The translations under genes and the position numbers were made by a program. Shown here piece by piece: positions 35,597-47,679 of a DNA stretch of 64,000 nt; within the stretch, counting starts at the first letter, position 1; every line of letters starts with the position of its first letter. The notes below the pieces were generated by a model, which searched no databases, was not told the origin of the DNA, and saw only the letters and a program-made list of their open reading frames with translations. The stretch lies in contig OY730174.1 of the NCBI GenBank assembly GCA_963422465.1, positions 1 to 64,000 of the forward strand, written 5' to 3'. This DNA comes from Lichina pygmaea. Lineage: Eukaryota; Ascomycota; Lichinomycetes; Lichinales; Lichinaceae.

Positions 35597-37141
35597 ATGG
35601 CAGATCCACGCAGCCCTACCCCTTCGCAGGCAGGCCAAGCCCGGGCTGCGCCTCAGGCGCAAGCCCAGGAACCACCTGTCCCTACCACCCTCACCTTACC
35701 TCCAAAGCCGTTGAAGGTAGGTACGCCGAAGAGGTACGATGGATCACAAGGGGGATTGGAATTATTCTTCTCTCAGCTTGAGCTTTACTACAGATTCAAC
35801 ACCGCACAATTCCCTACGGAACAGGAGAAGGTGCTGTTCGCAGCTTCCTACCTGGACAGACTGACATTTGCCTGGTTCAATGTCTACCTACAAGACTTCC
35901 TCGACAACAAGGAAGACTCCTCTAGCATGGAGACCATGACACGGCAGATCATTGGGAGATTCTCTACCTTCAAGACCCAGATGAAGAAGACCTTCGGGGT
36001 CATTGATGAAGAACAAGATGCGGAACGAAAGCTCCAAGCACTACGGCAGACAGGGTCAGCATCAGACTTTGCGGCGAAGTTCCAACAGTTGTCAGTGAGG
36101 ACACAATAGGGAGACAGTGCCTTGACGGCACTATTCTACCAAGCTCTCAAGGAACGAGTCAAGGATGACATCGCACGAGGAGACCGACCCACCGACCTCG
36201 AGGATATGATCGACACAGCGGTACGCATTGACGACTGACAGTTCGAACGAGAACTTGAGAAGTGAGGCAAGCATGCAAGGCCATGGGGCAAAAAGACAGC
36301 GCCAGCACAAGACAAGTACGGCTTGACACCCATGGAGATTGATGCAACAACACCACAGGCAACAAAGAAGAAAGAAACACAGAAGTGTTACAATTGCCAG
36401 AAGGTAGGACACCTCGCAGCCAACTGCCAAAGCAAGAAGAAGAAGGAAGGCAAGGGTAAGCAGTTGAATGCCACCAGTGCCTGGAAAGGCAAGGGCATTC
36501 AGGAGCCACCGAGAGCTCCCAGAGGCACGCTACCCATGAACCGGTCAGAAGCAACACTCCTCGGACAGGAGGACAATCTCAGACAGCACATCGAAAGACT
36601 GGAGAACGATCTGCAGAGGTCACTGGAGGACCTGCACACAATCCAAGACCAGATCGATAAGGTTCATTGGGAGGATGACCTGATCTCCGAATTCGACACA
36701 ACAGACTACGAGATTGACATAACCGGCATGCCACCAGTTCCCGAGACACCACTACTCCGACGACAGGATGCGACCTTGTCGGAGGACGGCGAAGCAAGAG
36801 TGACGCGATGGGTGGACGACACCATCAGCATCTCACAGCCCCGAGACATCGCAGCGCAAGTGGACCATCACCAGGCTACAACACCAGCCTGCGGACGTCC
36901 TTATTGGAAAGGATGCGAGGACCACCACTGCAAGGAACATCTCCTAGAGAAAAGGAGAAGGCACTACTTCCCTGGCCCAGAATACCACAAGAAAGTCTGG
37001 AGCATCAAGCACCAGCTAAGCCAGCAAGGGAAAGAACGTGATGATTGCGGAGAAGACGCATGGGAGCTATGCTTCACCGAAAAGTGCGAAAGACACGCGG
37101 CAGAACGCCAGGCTCAGGGCCTTGGTTGTTCAAAAAACTAG
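35597..37141 (+). pseudogene. A2 gag
   Basis: As A3 gag, with a TGG-to-TAG stop at 36107-36109 and TGA codons near 36236 and 36263. The nucleocapsid part is open (36323-37141). The slip site AAAAAAC lies at 37132-37138, immediately before the TAG at 37139-37141. Confidence 0.86.
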
Positions 37142-40100
37142 CAGTGCTCTTCAAATCCGGAGTCGGAAGAGCAGGCAAGACAACACTCCGGAGAGAAGGG
37201 GTCGAGCAGAGCCTTGACGCGACAGCCTGCAGTCTGTATTTTCGCATCAAGATGAGAGTCAACAGGCACCTGACAAACACCATGATCGACTCTGGAGCTA
37301 CTGGCAACTTCATGTCAGAAAGTTTCGCCAGGAAGCACAAGATCCCGACTCAGGAAAAGAGGAATCCATACCAACTAATGGTAGTGGACGGGACACCACT
37401 CTCCAACGACCAAGGACAAGTGACGAAGGAGACCAAGAACCTACGACTGTGTGTCGACGGTACGACAATCGGATCAGAAGAATTCGACTTGGTCCAGATA
37501 CCACATGAAGTTATATTGGGTCTTCTGTGGTTGGAAAGTCAAAACCCAAGGATCGACTGGAAAAGAAGGCACCTAGTCTTTCCGAAGAGGAGTCTGGCAA
37601 CTCGAGCAGAGCCAGAGAAAGTGAGAATCAAAGAGATCTCATATGCAGGGTGGAAGAAGCACCACCGGCGAGGGTGAGCCTATGTGGCTTGGATGAAGCC
37701 CCGAAACCATCAACTTTGCACCACGCATGACGCCGTGGGCGAGACTCAGGCACTGCAGCTGCCAAGTGAGTATAAAGACTACCAGGAGATGTTTGGTGAG
37801 GAAGCGGTTGCGACGCTACCAGAACACCAGGAGTGGGATCACGAAATTCCGCTGGAAGACAGAAAGAAACCCACACATGGCCCTATTTACGCTCTATCAG
37901 CAAAGGAGCTTGAGGCCTTAAGAGATTACCTGGACGAGAACCTAGCGAAAGGGTTCATAAGACCTTCAACATCACCGGCCAGATACCCGATATTGTTTGT
38001 GCCAAAGAAGGACGGCAAATTACGACTGTGTGTCGACTACCGGCAGCTTAATGTGATCACGATTAAGAATCGCTACCCACTACCGTTAATATCGGAAATC
38101 CAGGACTGAATCCAAGGAGCCAAGTGGTTTACCAAGTTCGACATCCGAGGCGCTTTCAACCTGGTTAGGATGAAAGATGGCGAAGAATGGAAGACAGCCT
38201 TTCGTACGAGGTACGGGCATTACGAGTATACTGTTATGCCATTCGGCCTTACGAATGCACCGGCGATGTTCCAATCGCTTATTAACGCCATCCTCTGACA
38301 ATACCTGGATATATTTGTTACCGCTTATATCGACGATGTCTTGGTTTACACCAATGGAACCCTGGAGGAGCACAAACAGCATGTCAAGAAGATCCTACAT
38401 GCGCTCCAAGAAGCAGGAATGAGGTTACGCCTTGATAAGAGCGTCTTCCACGTGAAAGAAGTGGAATATTTGGGATCGATCCTGACGACAGAAGGAATCC
38501 GTATGGACGATACAAAGATCACGGCAGTACAAGACTGGCCAACACCCAAAAACCTCAAAGAAGTCCAATCCTTCCTGGGATTTGCGAACTTCTACTGATG
38601 ATTCATCAAGGAGTACTCGAGGACAGCAGCACCCTTGACTGAACTAACAAAGAAGGAAGAAACCTTCACATGGGGGAACAGCCAAGAGAGAGCGTTCCAG
38701 GAGCTGAAAGAGAAGTTCACCTCCGCACCCATACTGGCATCATTTGATCCTGGACGGCGGATCATCATGGAGACAGATGCCTCGGACCAAGCACTTGGAT
38801 CTTGCTTGTGTCAACCAGACGCCGAAAACCGCCTACACCCTGTTGTATACCGATCAAGAAAGTTCTCTGGCCCAGAACTCAGGTACGATGTTCACGACAA
38901 GGAGTTGTTAGCGATTGTCGACGTATTCCAGGAGTGGAGACCTTACCTGGAAGGAGCAAAGTACACAGTGGACGTGTACTCAGACCACAAGAATTTGGCT
39001 TACTTCATGACGACGAAGAAGCTAAACAGACGACAAGTCCGATGGGTGGAGCTCTTAGCTTCATACGACTTCCAGATCTTCTATCGAAAAGGATCAGAAA
39101 ACGCACGAGCGGACGCGCTTAGCAGACGGCCTGATATGACGACAGACGACACGACAGAAGAGCGCCCAATCCTAGTGACAAAAGGACAAACTCTGGTCTA
39201 TGCTCAACCTCAGTTAGCGAAAACTGAAGAAATGGGTGCACTCCTGACCCTAGGCCACAACGTTGCGGCCACGAACAAGGAAGAAGTGCCAGAGAGTGCA
39301 CAAGAGGACGTGATTCGACAACATCACGATGGACCTCTACACGGACATCCTGGGCGAGACAAGACCCTGGAAAAGATCCGGAGACATTACCACTTCAACG
39401 GAATGAAGCGGAAAGTGACGGAATTTATTCGCAACTGCGAAGAGTGTGCGAAAAACAAACTGTCACGCCACAAACCCTATGGAGAGAGTCAACAAATGGA
39501 CCTCCCAGAAGTGGCTTGGGATACCATCACAATGGATTTTGTGGTGAAGCTGCCAAGGTCAGAAGACCCGGTAACAAAAGTGAAATATGACAGTATCTTG
39601 GTGGTTGTTGACAAACTCACCAAATACACTCACCTGATCCTGTGGTGAGAGACAGGAACAGCGAGCGAACTCGCCAATGTCCTGCTCAAAGAATTGGTTA
39701 GCCAGTGAGGGCTACCCACGAAGATTATCTCGGATCGAGACAAACTCTTCACCTCGAAATTCTGGAACACGTGGACAAGACAGCTAGGGATAGACACGAG
39801 GATGTCTACTGCCTACCATCCACAAACAGACGGACAAACTGAGAGAATAAACCAGACGATGGAACAGTATCTACGCCACTACGTCAACCACCGACAGGAC
39901 GATTGGGTAGAACTGCTACCAATGGCTCAGTTTGCGTACAACGATCAGCAACACAGCGTGACAGGCATGACACCGTTCTTTGCGAACTACGGCAGAAACC
40001 CCCGCTGGGAAGTGATGGCGGCTGGAAGTGGCACTTCAACGAACGTCGAAAAACTCACTGCTATGCATGAGGAAATGAAGACTGCAATTGAATCCGCACA

Positions 40101-40590
40101 AAAGACAACAAGCCACCACCTAAACAGCAAAAGGTTGAAGGGACCAACCCTGGAGAGGGGGGATAAGGTCTATTTGTCAACAAAAAACCTGCGCTCGAAG
40201 CGACTGAGCAAAAAGCTGGATCATGTACGAATCGGACCGTTTGAGATTGAGAAGCGCACTGGAGAAGTCAACTACCGACTGAGACTGCTAAAAAAGGCAC
40301 GGATACACTGAGTATTCCATGTCTCGCTGCTCGAGCCAGCACCCAGCGACGCAGCAATCAAAACAGAATGGCACTTCGAGGACGACAAAGAAGAGTACAA
40401 TGTCGAAAGGATCCTAGACAGCCGGAGAAGCGGACGGAAAATCGAATACCTGGTCAAGTGGTTAGGGTACGACAATGAGGAGAACTCGTGGGAACCCACC
40501 GAGAACTTCAGCCCTGCGACAAACAAGAAACTGCGGAGTTTCCACCGACAAAACCCGCAGAAGCCAGGATCGATGGAGACAAAGGCCTGA
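37045..40590 (+). pseudogene. A2 pol polyprotein
   Basis: In the -1 frame. The domain order is as in A3, ending in a chromodomain and a TGA at 40588-40590. Stops at about 37675, 38107, 38296, 38596, 39646, 39706 and 40309 are all TGA where A3 has CGA. RT YIDD is intact near 38330. Confidence 0.88.
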
Positions 40591-41038
40591 GAGAAGCCAA
40601 AGCCTCCGAAGAGAAGAAGTCCTCCAAAGGTGGCGGGGACTCCACACGCGTAGCCTCCTGCTCGAGATCCTCCTGATCCTCGATCGCAGCAAGCTCACGC
40701 TTGATGGCCTCACCCTCCTTCTTGGACAACACACCCAACTGACGACAGAGACGAAGTTTGCGAGGAAGGAGAACAGACTCCTGCTCCTCGATCTCCTTCA
40801 GTTGAGCCTCGAGCTGAGTGCGCTCAAGCTCCATCTTCTCCCACTCCGACTCCGCGAGATGGAGATCACAACGGCGACCCTTCTCAAGGCACTGACCGCA
40901 AAATGTGGACTCTGAACTGACAACACACTTGGCACGGTCACGACGACATGCGCTGCATGAAACTTTGGATACCTTGCCCATCTTGCCAACATGAGAACCG
41001 AGGACTCCACGACGATTAACACAAGACGTCCGGGTCAT
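40508..41038 (-). CDS. A2 antisense Zn2Cys6 coiled-coil protein
   Basis: 176 codons with an intact cluster CSAC-X6-C-X8-CGQC-X6-C, then a Glu-rich heptad region predicted to be a coiled coil and an acidic, Ser/Pro-rich end. It overlaps the pol tail by 83 bp. The sequence clearly differs from the A3 protein outside the cluster, while A2 and A3 gag-pol are almost identical. The frame is intact although pol has seven stops. Role inferred: DNA-binding regulator of the family. Confidence 0.78.
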   Translation of the reverse strand: MTRTSCVNRRGVLGSHVGKMGKVSKVSCSACRRDRAKCVVSSESTFCGQCLEKGRRCDLHLAESEWEKMELERTQLEAQLKEIEEQESVLLPRKLRLCRQLGVLSKKEGEAIKRELAAIEDQEDLEQEATRVESPPPLEDFFSSEALASLRPLSPSILASAGFVGGNSAVSCLSQG

Positions 41039-41503
41039 GGTAAGAGAAGCGAGAGGATCTGGGGACAGAACCTTTGGAGAGAGGGGATGGTGTTAAGGCC
41101 CAGGCCGGAACGGCTGAGCTGACCGAAGTGAGTGTACAGAGGTACACGGAACAATGTTCACCCGACCCGGTGGACAAGGTGGACGATGTGTAACCAGCTT
41201 GTCCAGCTCGTCCACGGGAACAATGTTCACCCGACCCGGTGGACGAGGTGGACGATGTGTAACCAGCTTGTCCAGCTCGTCCACGCAGAAAGCTGATACC
41301 CCTCGGGAGGACCCCCCCCCCTCAGGCTCCTGTATATAAGAACCCAGATAGCCGGAGAGAATAGCTCTCCAGGCTGAACGCACATTACGAGCGACAATAG
41401 CAAGAGAGTTACCCCACTTGCTATTCATCTATTGAGTCCCTGCCCTCCTCGGTCGAAGACAGGACCACCCACATTCTGTGTGAACGTGGACTGGCCTTTA
41501 ACA

Positions 41504-41629
41504 CTGTGTATGTCTCGACAGTCACGTGACCCCTTGTTGGTTGGTCACTTGACTTCCATGGTGTCCTCTTGCCTGGCCTGCGGCCTGATTGCCTATAAAT
41601 GAGTGGCTCCCATCCCCTGGGTTGTAACA
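41504..41629 (-). repeat. B0 5' LTR, second part
   Basis: End of the reverse LTR-B, including a TATAAA toward the LTR edge and the terminus GGGTTGTAACA. The right B0 target copy TGGAC follows at 41630-41634. Confidence 0.88.
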
Positions 41630-41781
41630 TGGACGGAGAGATAACAAAAAGCATTCCAACAGCTCAAGGACACTTGCACCAAGGAACCAGTTCTCCTCAA
41701 CTTCAAGACAGGCCAACTGACACAAATCAAGACAGACACTTCAGATCAGGCAGTGGGAGCATGTCTATGCCGACAGGCAGA
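41630..41781 (+). pseudogene. C2 pol fragment (RNase H start)
   Basis: 152 bp of C2 between the B0 and B2 insertions. It matches the RNase H beginning (GGACGGAGAGATAAC... to ...CAGGCAGA). It continues the RT part at 15653 and is continued at 48278. Confidence 0.82.
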
Positions 41782-42337
41782 TGTTACGACCCAGGGATGG
41801 GAGCCACTCATTTATAGGCAATCAGGCTGTGGGCCAGGCAAGAGGACACCATGGAAGTCAAGTGACCAACCAACAAAGGGTCACGTGACTGTCAAGACAC
41901 ACACAGGAGTCTTGACGCATGATGCATGAAGCATCAAGACAATCTCACCAGTCTCGACGCATGATGCATGAAGCATCGAGACAATCTCACCAGTCTTGAC
42001 GCAGGGTGCATAACATGGTGGGACTGTCAAGACAATCTCACCTGTCTTGACGTCGAGACTGTCAAGACAATCTTGATCGTCTTGACAGGCCAGCACTATA
42101 TAGTCTGGCGATAGTTCCCTTATGGAATGATTGTCTTCAACTCATGTTGTGATCCAGACAACTAGATCTACTTCAATACAACCCTTTGTACAAAGCTGTG
42201 ATCAGGTGTCACCACCACCACGTTCCACCAAACCTCTTCGCACTCCTTGACACTCCTCTCCTGCGAGAACCAACCCGCCTTCCACCTCTCGCCCTAATCC
42301 TATACTCGGATAGGACAGTACAGTACGGACTGCAACA
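41782..42337 (+). repeat. B2 5' LTR
   Basis: Sense TATA CTATATAG at 42096-42103. GTCTTCAA at 42133-42140, about 30 nt downstream, is complementary to TTGAAGAC at 42340-42347, 2 nt beyond the LTR (self-priming candidate). Antisense TATAAA near 41811-41816. 42-bp units at about 41910-42050. Confidence 0.93.
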
Positions 42338-42355
42338 CTTTGAAGACCCTCAAGG

Positions 42356-43183
42356 ATGAGTACCTCAGGAGCAACCAACCCCAACTTCCCAGATGGAAAG
42401 ATTAGCATCGCCAAGCCAGACCTGTTCTACGGCGAAAGAAACAAGGTTGATGACTGGCTCATGCAACTCCAAGTCTACTTTCAATTCCAACCAGAGATGA
42501 AGCTGCCTAAGGAAAAGTGGCCCCTCTTTGCAACCACTTACATGAGAGGCAATGCTTATCGATGGATCAAACCCTACGTCAACAAACATCTCTCAGGGAA
42601 CAGAGACCACGACGGCACAACGGAATGGATGACGAAATGGACACAATTCAAGGATGAGATCAAAAGGATCCTTGGACTATCTAACAAAGATAAAGTGGCT
42701 ATACGAATGATCCAGCACATCAAACAACAACGCTCAGCTGCAGAGTACACCACGCAGTTCAAACAATACTCAGTACTGACTGACTGGGACAACAACGCCC
42801 TGATGGTCATGTACCGACGTGGACTCAAGGAAAACATGAAGGATGAAATCACTTTTGACAGACGAGCAGTCGACACACTGGACAAACTCATCGCACAAGC
42901 AATCAACATTGATGACAAACTATTCAAGTGAGCAATGGAGAAACACCATGACGGAGGATACAGCCGCCCCGCATGGCATGTGAGCAACCACTACAAGCCG
43001 CCTAACAAGGCACCGCCACATGATCCATATGGCTATGCACCCATGGAACTGGATGCAGTCCACCACAAGGGAAGGTTCACGAAGGGAAGGAACAACAAAA
43101 AGGGGAAAGCACTGAAGTGCTATGCCTGTGGCAAGCTAGGCCACATGGTGAAAGACTGTCGTTCAAAGAACAAGGTGCACTGA
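42356..43183 (+). pseudogene. B2 gag (capsid and zinc knuckle), one internal TGA
   Basis: ATG 18 bp after the LTR. The capsid is open for 191 codons to a TGA at 42929-42931 (CGA in B1). It then continues through the zinc knuckle CYACGKLGHMVKDC (near 43119-43160) to TGA at 43181-43183. The second TGA occurs at the same place in all four gag copies and may be the genuine gag end. Gag assembles the particle and packages element RNA. Confidence 0.85.
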
Positions 43184-43855
43184 CAGCAACTTAATACGCT
43201 CGACGGAGACTGGAATGTCATCAAGCCAGAGGACCCACCAGGAGAGGCTCAGCTATCCCTCGAACAATGGGACAACTACAATCAGACATTGGAAGCAGCC
43301 CACCAACTGGCAACATCAGGAGGCAAGGACCTACCAGAACTAACAGGTCAGGACAAGGGACAGAAGCCCTTAACCACCTCTGATGGGGACCGAGACAAAC
43401 CCGCGTCTATCAAAGAAGAAATACTACAAGGAAGCTATGCTTACAGCATGGACCCACGAAATCTACGGCACGGCGAACTACAGTGGAGGTTTTGCATGAA
43501 GCACTACTGCACCTACCACGAACAACTACGAAGGTACGGAGGACATTCACCCTACCACGCCACCTGCCACAAACATTGGGTCAATTGCGAGAAGGATGTG
43601 TGTGAGATCTACCTTTGGGACAAACGCCAACACACTGCATTCCCCGGGCACACACATGATTGGCACGAACACCTCATGTTCCTACAGCAAGGCAACAACC
43701 ACAACTGCTATGTCAACAATTGGCAGTACTGCCTCAAGCCTGGATGTGACAAGCATCAGCAAGACAAATTCATGAACAGATTCCTCAGGACTGATGGGAA
43801 TGGCTGGACCCATTGCCCAGTCAGTGGAAAGACACTTCAATCAGGAAAAGACTGA
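43184..43855 (+). CDS. B2 Cys/His-rich gag-pol linker region
   Basis: Open from the conserved gag TGA to TGA at 43853-43855. It holds about ten Cys and more than fifteen His, in patches such as CMKHYC, CHKHWVNC, CEIYLW, HTHDWHEH and CLKPGCDKH. This suggests a metal-binding domain I do not recognise. Pol lies in the -1 frame and overlaps the last 43 bp. A short hairpin CCCTT-GTC-AAGGG directly follows the stop. How ribosomes cross the upstream TGA and reach pol is unknown. Confidence 0.55.
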   Translation, partial: QQLNTLDGDWNVIKPEDPPGEAQLSLEQWDNYNQTLEAAHQLATSGGKDLPELTGQDKGQKPLTTSDGDRDKPASIKEEILQGSYAYSMDPRNLRHGELQWRFCMKHYCTYHEQLRRYGGHSPYHATCHKHWVNCEKDVCEIYLWDKRQHTAFPGHTHDWHEHLMFLQQGNNHNCYVNNWQYCLKPGCDKHQQDKFMNRFLRTDGNGWTHCPVSGKTLQSGKD

Positions 43856-46800
43856 ACTCCCTTGTCAAGGGGCGACATCGGGAGCTCAACAACATGACCC
43901 CTAGCAACACAAAGCACCTGCGATTGCCTGTGTCACTACACGCCAACACGCCAGTACAGACATACGCACTTGTTGACTCTGGAGCCAGTGGAAACTACAT
44001 TTCAAGACAACTTTACGACACCCTCAGCACTGGAAGGAGACGCAAGCAGCAGCCCTATCAGCTCACGATGGCAAATGGACAGACAGAGCTAGTCTGCCAT
44101 GAGACGCAGCCAATGGAAATAGTTACCGGACACCATGCTGAAAGGATCCACCTTGATATTGTCGAGTTGGCCACTCAGAATATCTATTTGGGGATGCCTT
44201 GGCTAAAGAAGCACAACCCAGTTGTTAACTGGAAGACAGGAGTACTCACATTTAGGAACTGCACTAACAACACAGCTCGGACCTGTTACCAGCCGCAGAA
44301 GGCGTGGACAGATGAGGGAAGAAGTCCTCAGTGGAACCTCACTGACAGAAAGGACGACTCTCAAGAGAAGAGGTCTGCCTTGACAGGCACACCCCAGAAC
44401 CAGGTGGCCAAACAGTCAGAGATGAAGAGAGAGGAAGTTGTTAACCCTCTGGAGATCCCTGAAGAGTACCGACCTGGGTATGATAACCTCTTTCAGGAAG
44501 AGACAATGACAGCAGTGTTGCCTAAGCACCAATCTTGGGATCATGAGATCAAGTTGCAACCAGGGACAGAGCCAGGATTTGGACCAATTTACCAGTTATC
44601 AGAGAAAGAGCTCCAAGTACTTCGCGAGTACCTGGAGGAAAACCTGAAAAAGGGTTTCATTCAAGAATCTCAATCGCCAGCAGGATACCCGATACTATTT
44701 GCACCAAAGAAAGACGGAAGTCTTCGACTTTGTGTGGATTACAGGAAACTCAATGACATTACCATCAAGAATCGATATCCGCTGCCAAATGTGAACGAAT
44801 TGCGAGACAGGATCAGCCAAGCTACAATCTTTACCAAGCTGGACTTGAAAGGAGCATACAACCTGATACGCATGAAAAAAGGAGAAGAATGGAAGACAGC
44901 CTTCAGAACCCGATACAGACACTACGAGTATCTGGTTATGCTATTCGGACTCACAAACACACCAGCAACATGTCAAGCATTGATCAACAACATCATCAGA
45001 GCACACCTGGACCAAACAGCTATCGCCTACCTGGACAACATTCTTGTCTACTCGAACACGCAACAAGAATATACCAAACATGTGAAGGATGTTCTACGAT
45101 GCCTACAAGAGGCAGGGCTCAAGCTCAACCTGAAGAAATGCGAGTTCAACAAACCAGAAGTTGAATTCCTCGGATACATCATAGGGATCGAAGGGATCAA
45201 GATTGACCCTGAGAAAATCAAAGTGATTCAGCAATGGCCAACACTGACATCAGTTAAGGAAGTACAAGCCTTCCTAGGATTTGCCAACTTCAACCAACAG
45301 TTCATCAAGAACTACTCACAGATGGCAACACCACTGACAGAACTCACGAAGAAGGACGTGGAGTACTGGTGGACGGAGAGACAATAAAAAGTATTCCAAC
45401 AGCTCAAGGACACTTGCGCCAAGGAACCAGTTCTCCTCAACTTCAAGACAGGCCAACCGACGCGAATCGAGATGGACGCTTCAGATCAGGCAGTGGGAGC
45501 ATGTCTATGCCAACAGGCAGATGGCAAGTGGCACCCAGTTGCCTACTACTCACGAAAAATAACACAAGCAGAACAAAACTATGATATCCACGATAAAGAG
45601 CTACTGGCAGTCGTCAACGCACTCGAACACTGGAGAGTGTACGCGGAAAGCAGTTCTGAACTCACCATTCTCACAGACCACAAGAATCTGACAACATTCA
45701 CAACAACCAAGAAGCTGAACAGACGGCAAGTCAGATGGGCTGAACTCCTAGGGCAACACAAGTTCAAGATCTTGTACACCCCTGGACAAGACAATGGGAG
45801 AGCAGACGCACTAAGCCAACAAAAAGACCACATGGAAGATGATGAACGCCAAGGAATGATCTTACAGCAGGACCAGCAAGGAAACCTGGTGCCTCAACCA
45901 CAGATCAACAAGCTCACGGCAGAAGATACTGAAGAACTAATAAGGAACTACCATGATAACCCAGCACACAGTCACCCAGGAATCTCCAAGACCACAGACC
46001 TTATCCAACGGGCAGGGAACAATGTCATTAACCTCCGACAACATGTCACAAACTACATCAGCAAGTGTCTACTATGCCAGAAAAACAAACATGGAAGACA
46101 TAAGCCATACGGAGAAGGACACCCGAACATGATACCGAAAGGCCTGTGGGAAGACGTGTCAATAGACTTCATCACAAAGCTACCCAAGTCCAAAGACCCA
46201 GTCACAGGAATCACCTACGACTCAATTATGGTGATAGTGGACAGATTCACAAAATATCTAATAGCGGTACTATTCAAGGAAACCCACACAGCAGAACAGT
46301 TGGGACACCTCTTACTGGACAGATTGGTCAGAGACCACAGAGTTCTGATCATGATCATTACAGACAGAGATAAACTCTTCACATCCAACTACTGGAAGAC
46401 AATCAGTGCAGCCATGGGAACAAAACCCAAAATGTCTACGGCCTATCATCCACGAACTGACGGCCAGACGGAGCGAGCAAACCAAGTCCTGGAGACTTAC
46501 TTACAGCATTACATCAACAAGACCCACAGCAATTGGGTACAGTTATTACCGGTGGCACAGCTGGCAATCAACCAGCACAGATCAGACTCAACAAAGGAAT
46601 CGCCATTTTTTGCCAATTTTGGACAACATGCGAACATCGGGATGCCAAGCAGAGCTTCACCAAACATGGAGAAAGCACTCCAACACAACAAGCTCCTACG
46701 ACAAACGCACACGATGATGAGGCACTACCTTCAAGAGACCTCAGAAAGAATGCAACGTCAAATGGACAAGAAATCAAAAATGGCACCTCAGCTAAAGAAG

Positions 46801-47193
46801 GGGGATAAAGTCTACCTCCTCACAAGAAATTGGAAAACGAAGAAACCAAGAACAAAGAAACTGGACTATGTCAAGGTCAGACTATTTTCAGTCGAAGAAA
46901 AAACCAGACCAGTCAACGTCAGACTGCGACTACCGAGAGACGCTCGGGTACACCCAAACTTTCACATCTCAATGATCAAATTAGCCGACCAGAGCACACC
47001 CTTGCAGGAAACATTTCATTACCAACCAGAGGAAGAACAGGAATTTGAGGCCGAACAGATCCTGAAGAGAAAAGGTCAGCGATACCTTGTCAAGTGGAAA
47101 GATTACCCAGACTCGGAAAATACCTGGGAGCCACTCAGGAATCTCGCGAACTGCCAGCTCCTCCTGCAGCAGTTCCGGCAGGAGCAGGACTGA
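43813..47193 (+). pseudogene. B2 pol polyprotein, one TAA stop and altered RT active site
   Basis: Open 43813-45387 (protease DSGASG at residues 55-60, RT). A TAA at 45385-45387 (CAA in B1) follows, then it is open to 47193 (RNase H, integrase HHCC and catalytic core, chromodomain [18 protein letters not shown]). The RT motif at 45028-45039 reads YLDN instead of YLDD, so the second catalytic Asp is lost. With these defects the element could move only in trans, unless the changes arose after insertion. Confidence 0.88.
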
Positions 47194-47635
47194 ACAGCTC
47201 GGCCTGCAGCGCGGACGCATCAATGACTGTCGCCGACAAGTCTTCACCATCCACCTCTATTTCAGCAACAAGGCACTGGAGCTTCTTCTTTGCTCGACCC
47301 TCAGCACCCTCAAGAACCTTTCGCTTTCGGGACACACGAGCCTGCAGCTCGGCAAGCTGCTCGACAAGAGCATCCCGCTTGGCCTCATCAACAGCCAAAT
47401 CCTCGCGAAGGTTATCCTGAGTCATGTTCAGTGACTCCCAAGAAAGTGACACACAGGACTTTCCCCGACGAGTGCACTCAGCGCACTTCAACTTATCGTT
47501 GTTGTCAGACATTCGGAAGCAGGGCTTGTGGTTCAAAACACAGAAGTCACACGGAGCAAGTGACACGAAGTTATGATCACAGATCTGGGCTGCCAGTTGG
47601 TTTCGGTAAGCAGAGGCACATGATTTTGCAGACAT
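47135..47635 (-). CDS. B2 antisense Zn2Cys6 coiled-coil protein
   Basis: Intact, 166 aa from ATG at 47635 (MSAKSCAS). The zinc cluster CDFC-X6-C-X11-CAEC-X6-C spans about residues 28-60. It is followed by a leucine heptad segment (DALVEQLAELQARVSRKRKVL) predicted to form a coiled coil, then a Gly/Ala/Ser-rich tail. The frame overlaps the pol end by 59 bp. On its own strand, TATAAA (47709-47714) lies 74 bp upstream in the 3' LTR and a CT-rich stretch lies between. This looks like a real, separately transcribed gene. Established: Zn2Cys6 proteins are fungal DNA-binding regulators. Inferred: it acts on the LTR arrays. Confidence 0.82.
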   Translation of the reverse strand: MSAKSCASAYRNQLAAQICDHNFVSLAPCDFCVLNHKPCFRMSDNNDKLKCAECTRRGKSCVSLSWESLNMTQDNLREDLAVDEAKRDALVEQLAELQARVSRKRKVLEGAEGRAKKKLQCLVAEIEVDGEDLSATVIDASALQAELFSPAPAGTAAGGAGSSRDS

Positions 47636-47679
47636 ACTCAAGAATTCATCAGGACGATGAATGAAGGAGAGGAGGGTAG

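Larger units (their letters stand above)
35146..41503 (+). mobile_element. Ty3/Gypsy chromovirus A2 (family A)
   Basis: 6358 bp with 413-bp LTRs (35146-35558, 41091-41503) and perfect CTGTG duplications (35141-35145, 41504-41508). Inserted inside the B0 5' LTR. U3 and antisense gene are of the A1 type, not the A3 type. Seven or more CGA-to-TGA stops in pol. Confidence 0.94.
15654..41629 (-). mobile_element. Ty3/Gypsy chromovirus B0 (family B), host to B1, A3 and A2
   Basis: Minus-strand element with perfect TGGAC duplications (15649-15653, 41630-41634). 3' LTR 15654-16212; interior 16213-17564, 24275-26432 and 32824-34665; 5' LTR 34666-35145 plus 41504-41629. Removing B1 (TCTGA), A3 (CCTGA) and A2 (CTGTG) restores one continuous element. 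The LTRs differ by one 42-bp U3 unit (559 versus about 601 bp). Confidence 0.9.
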
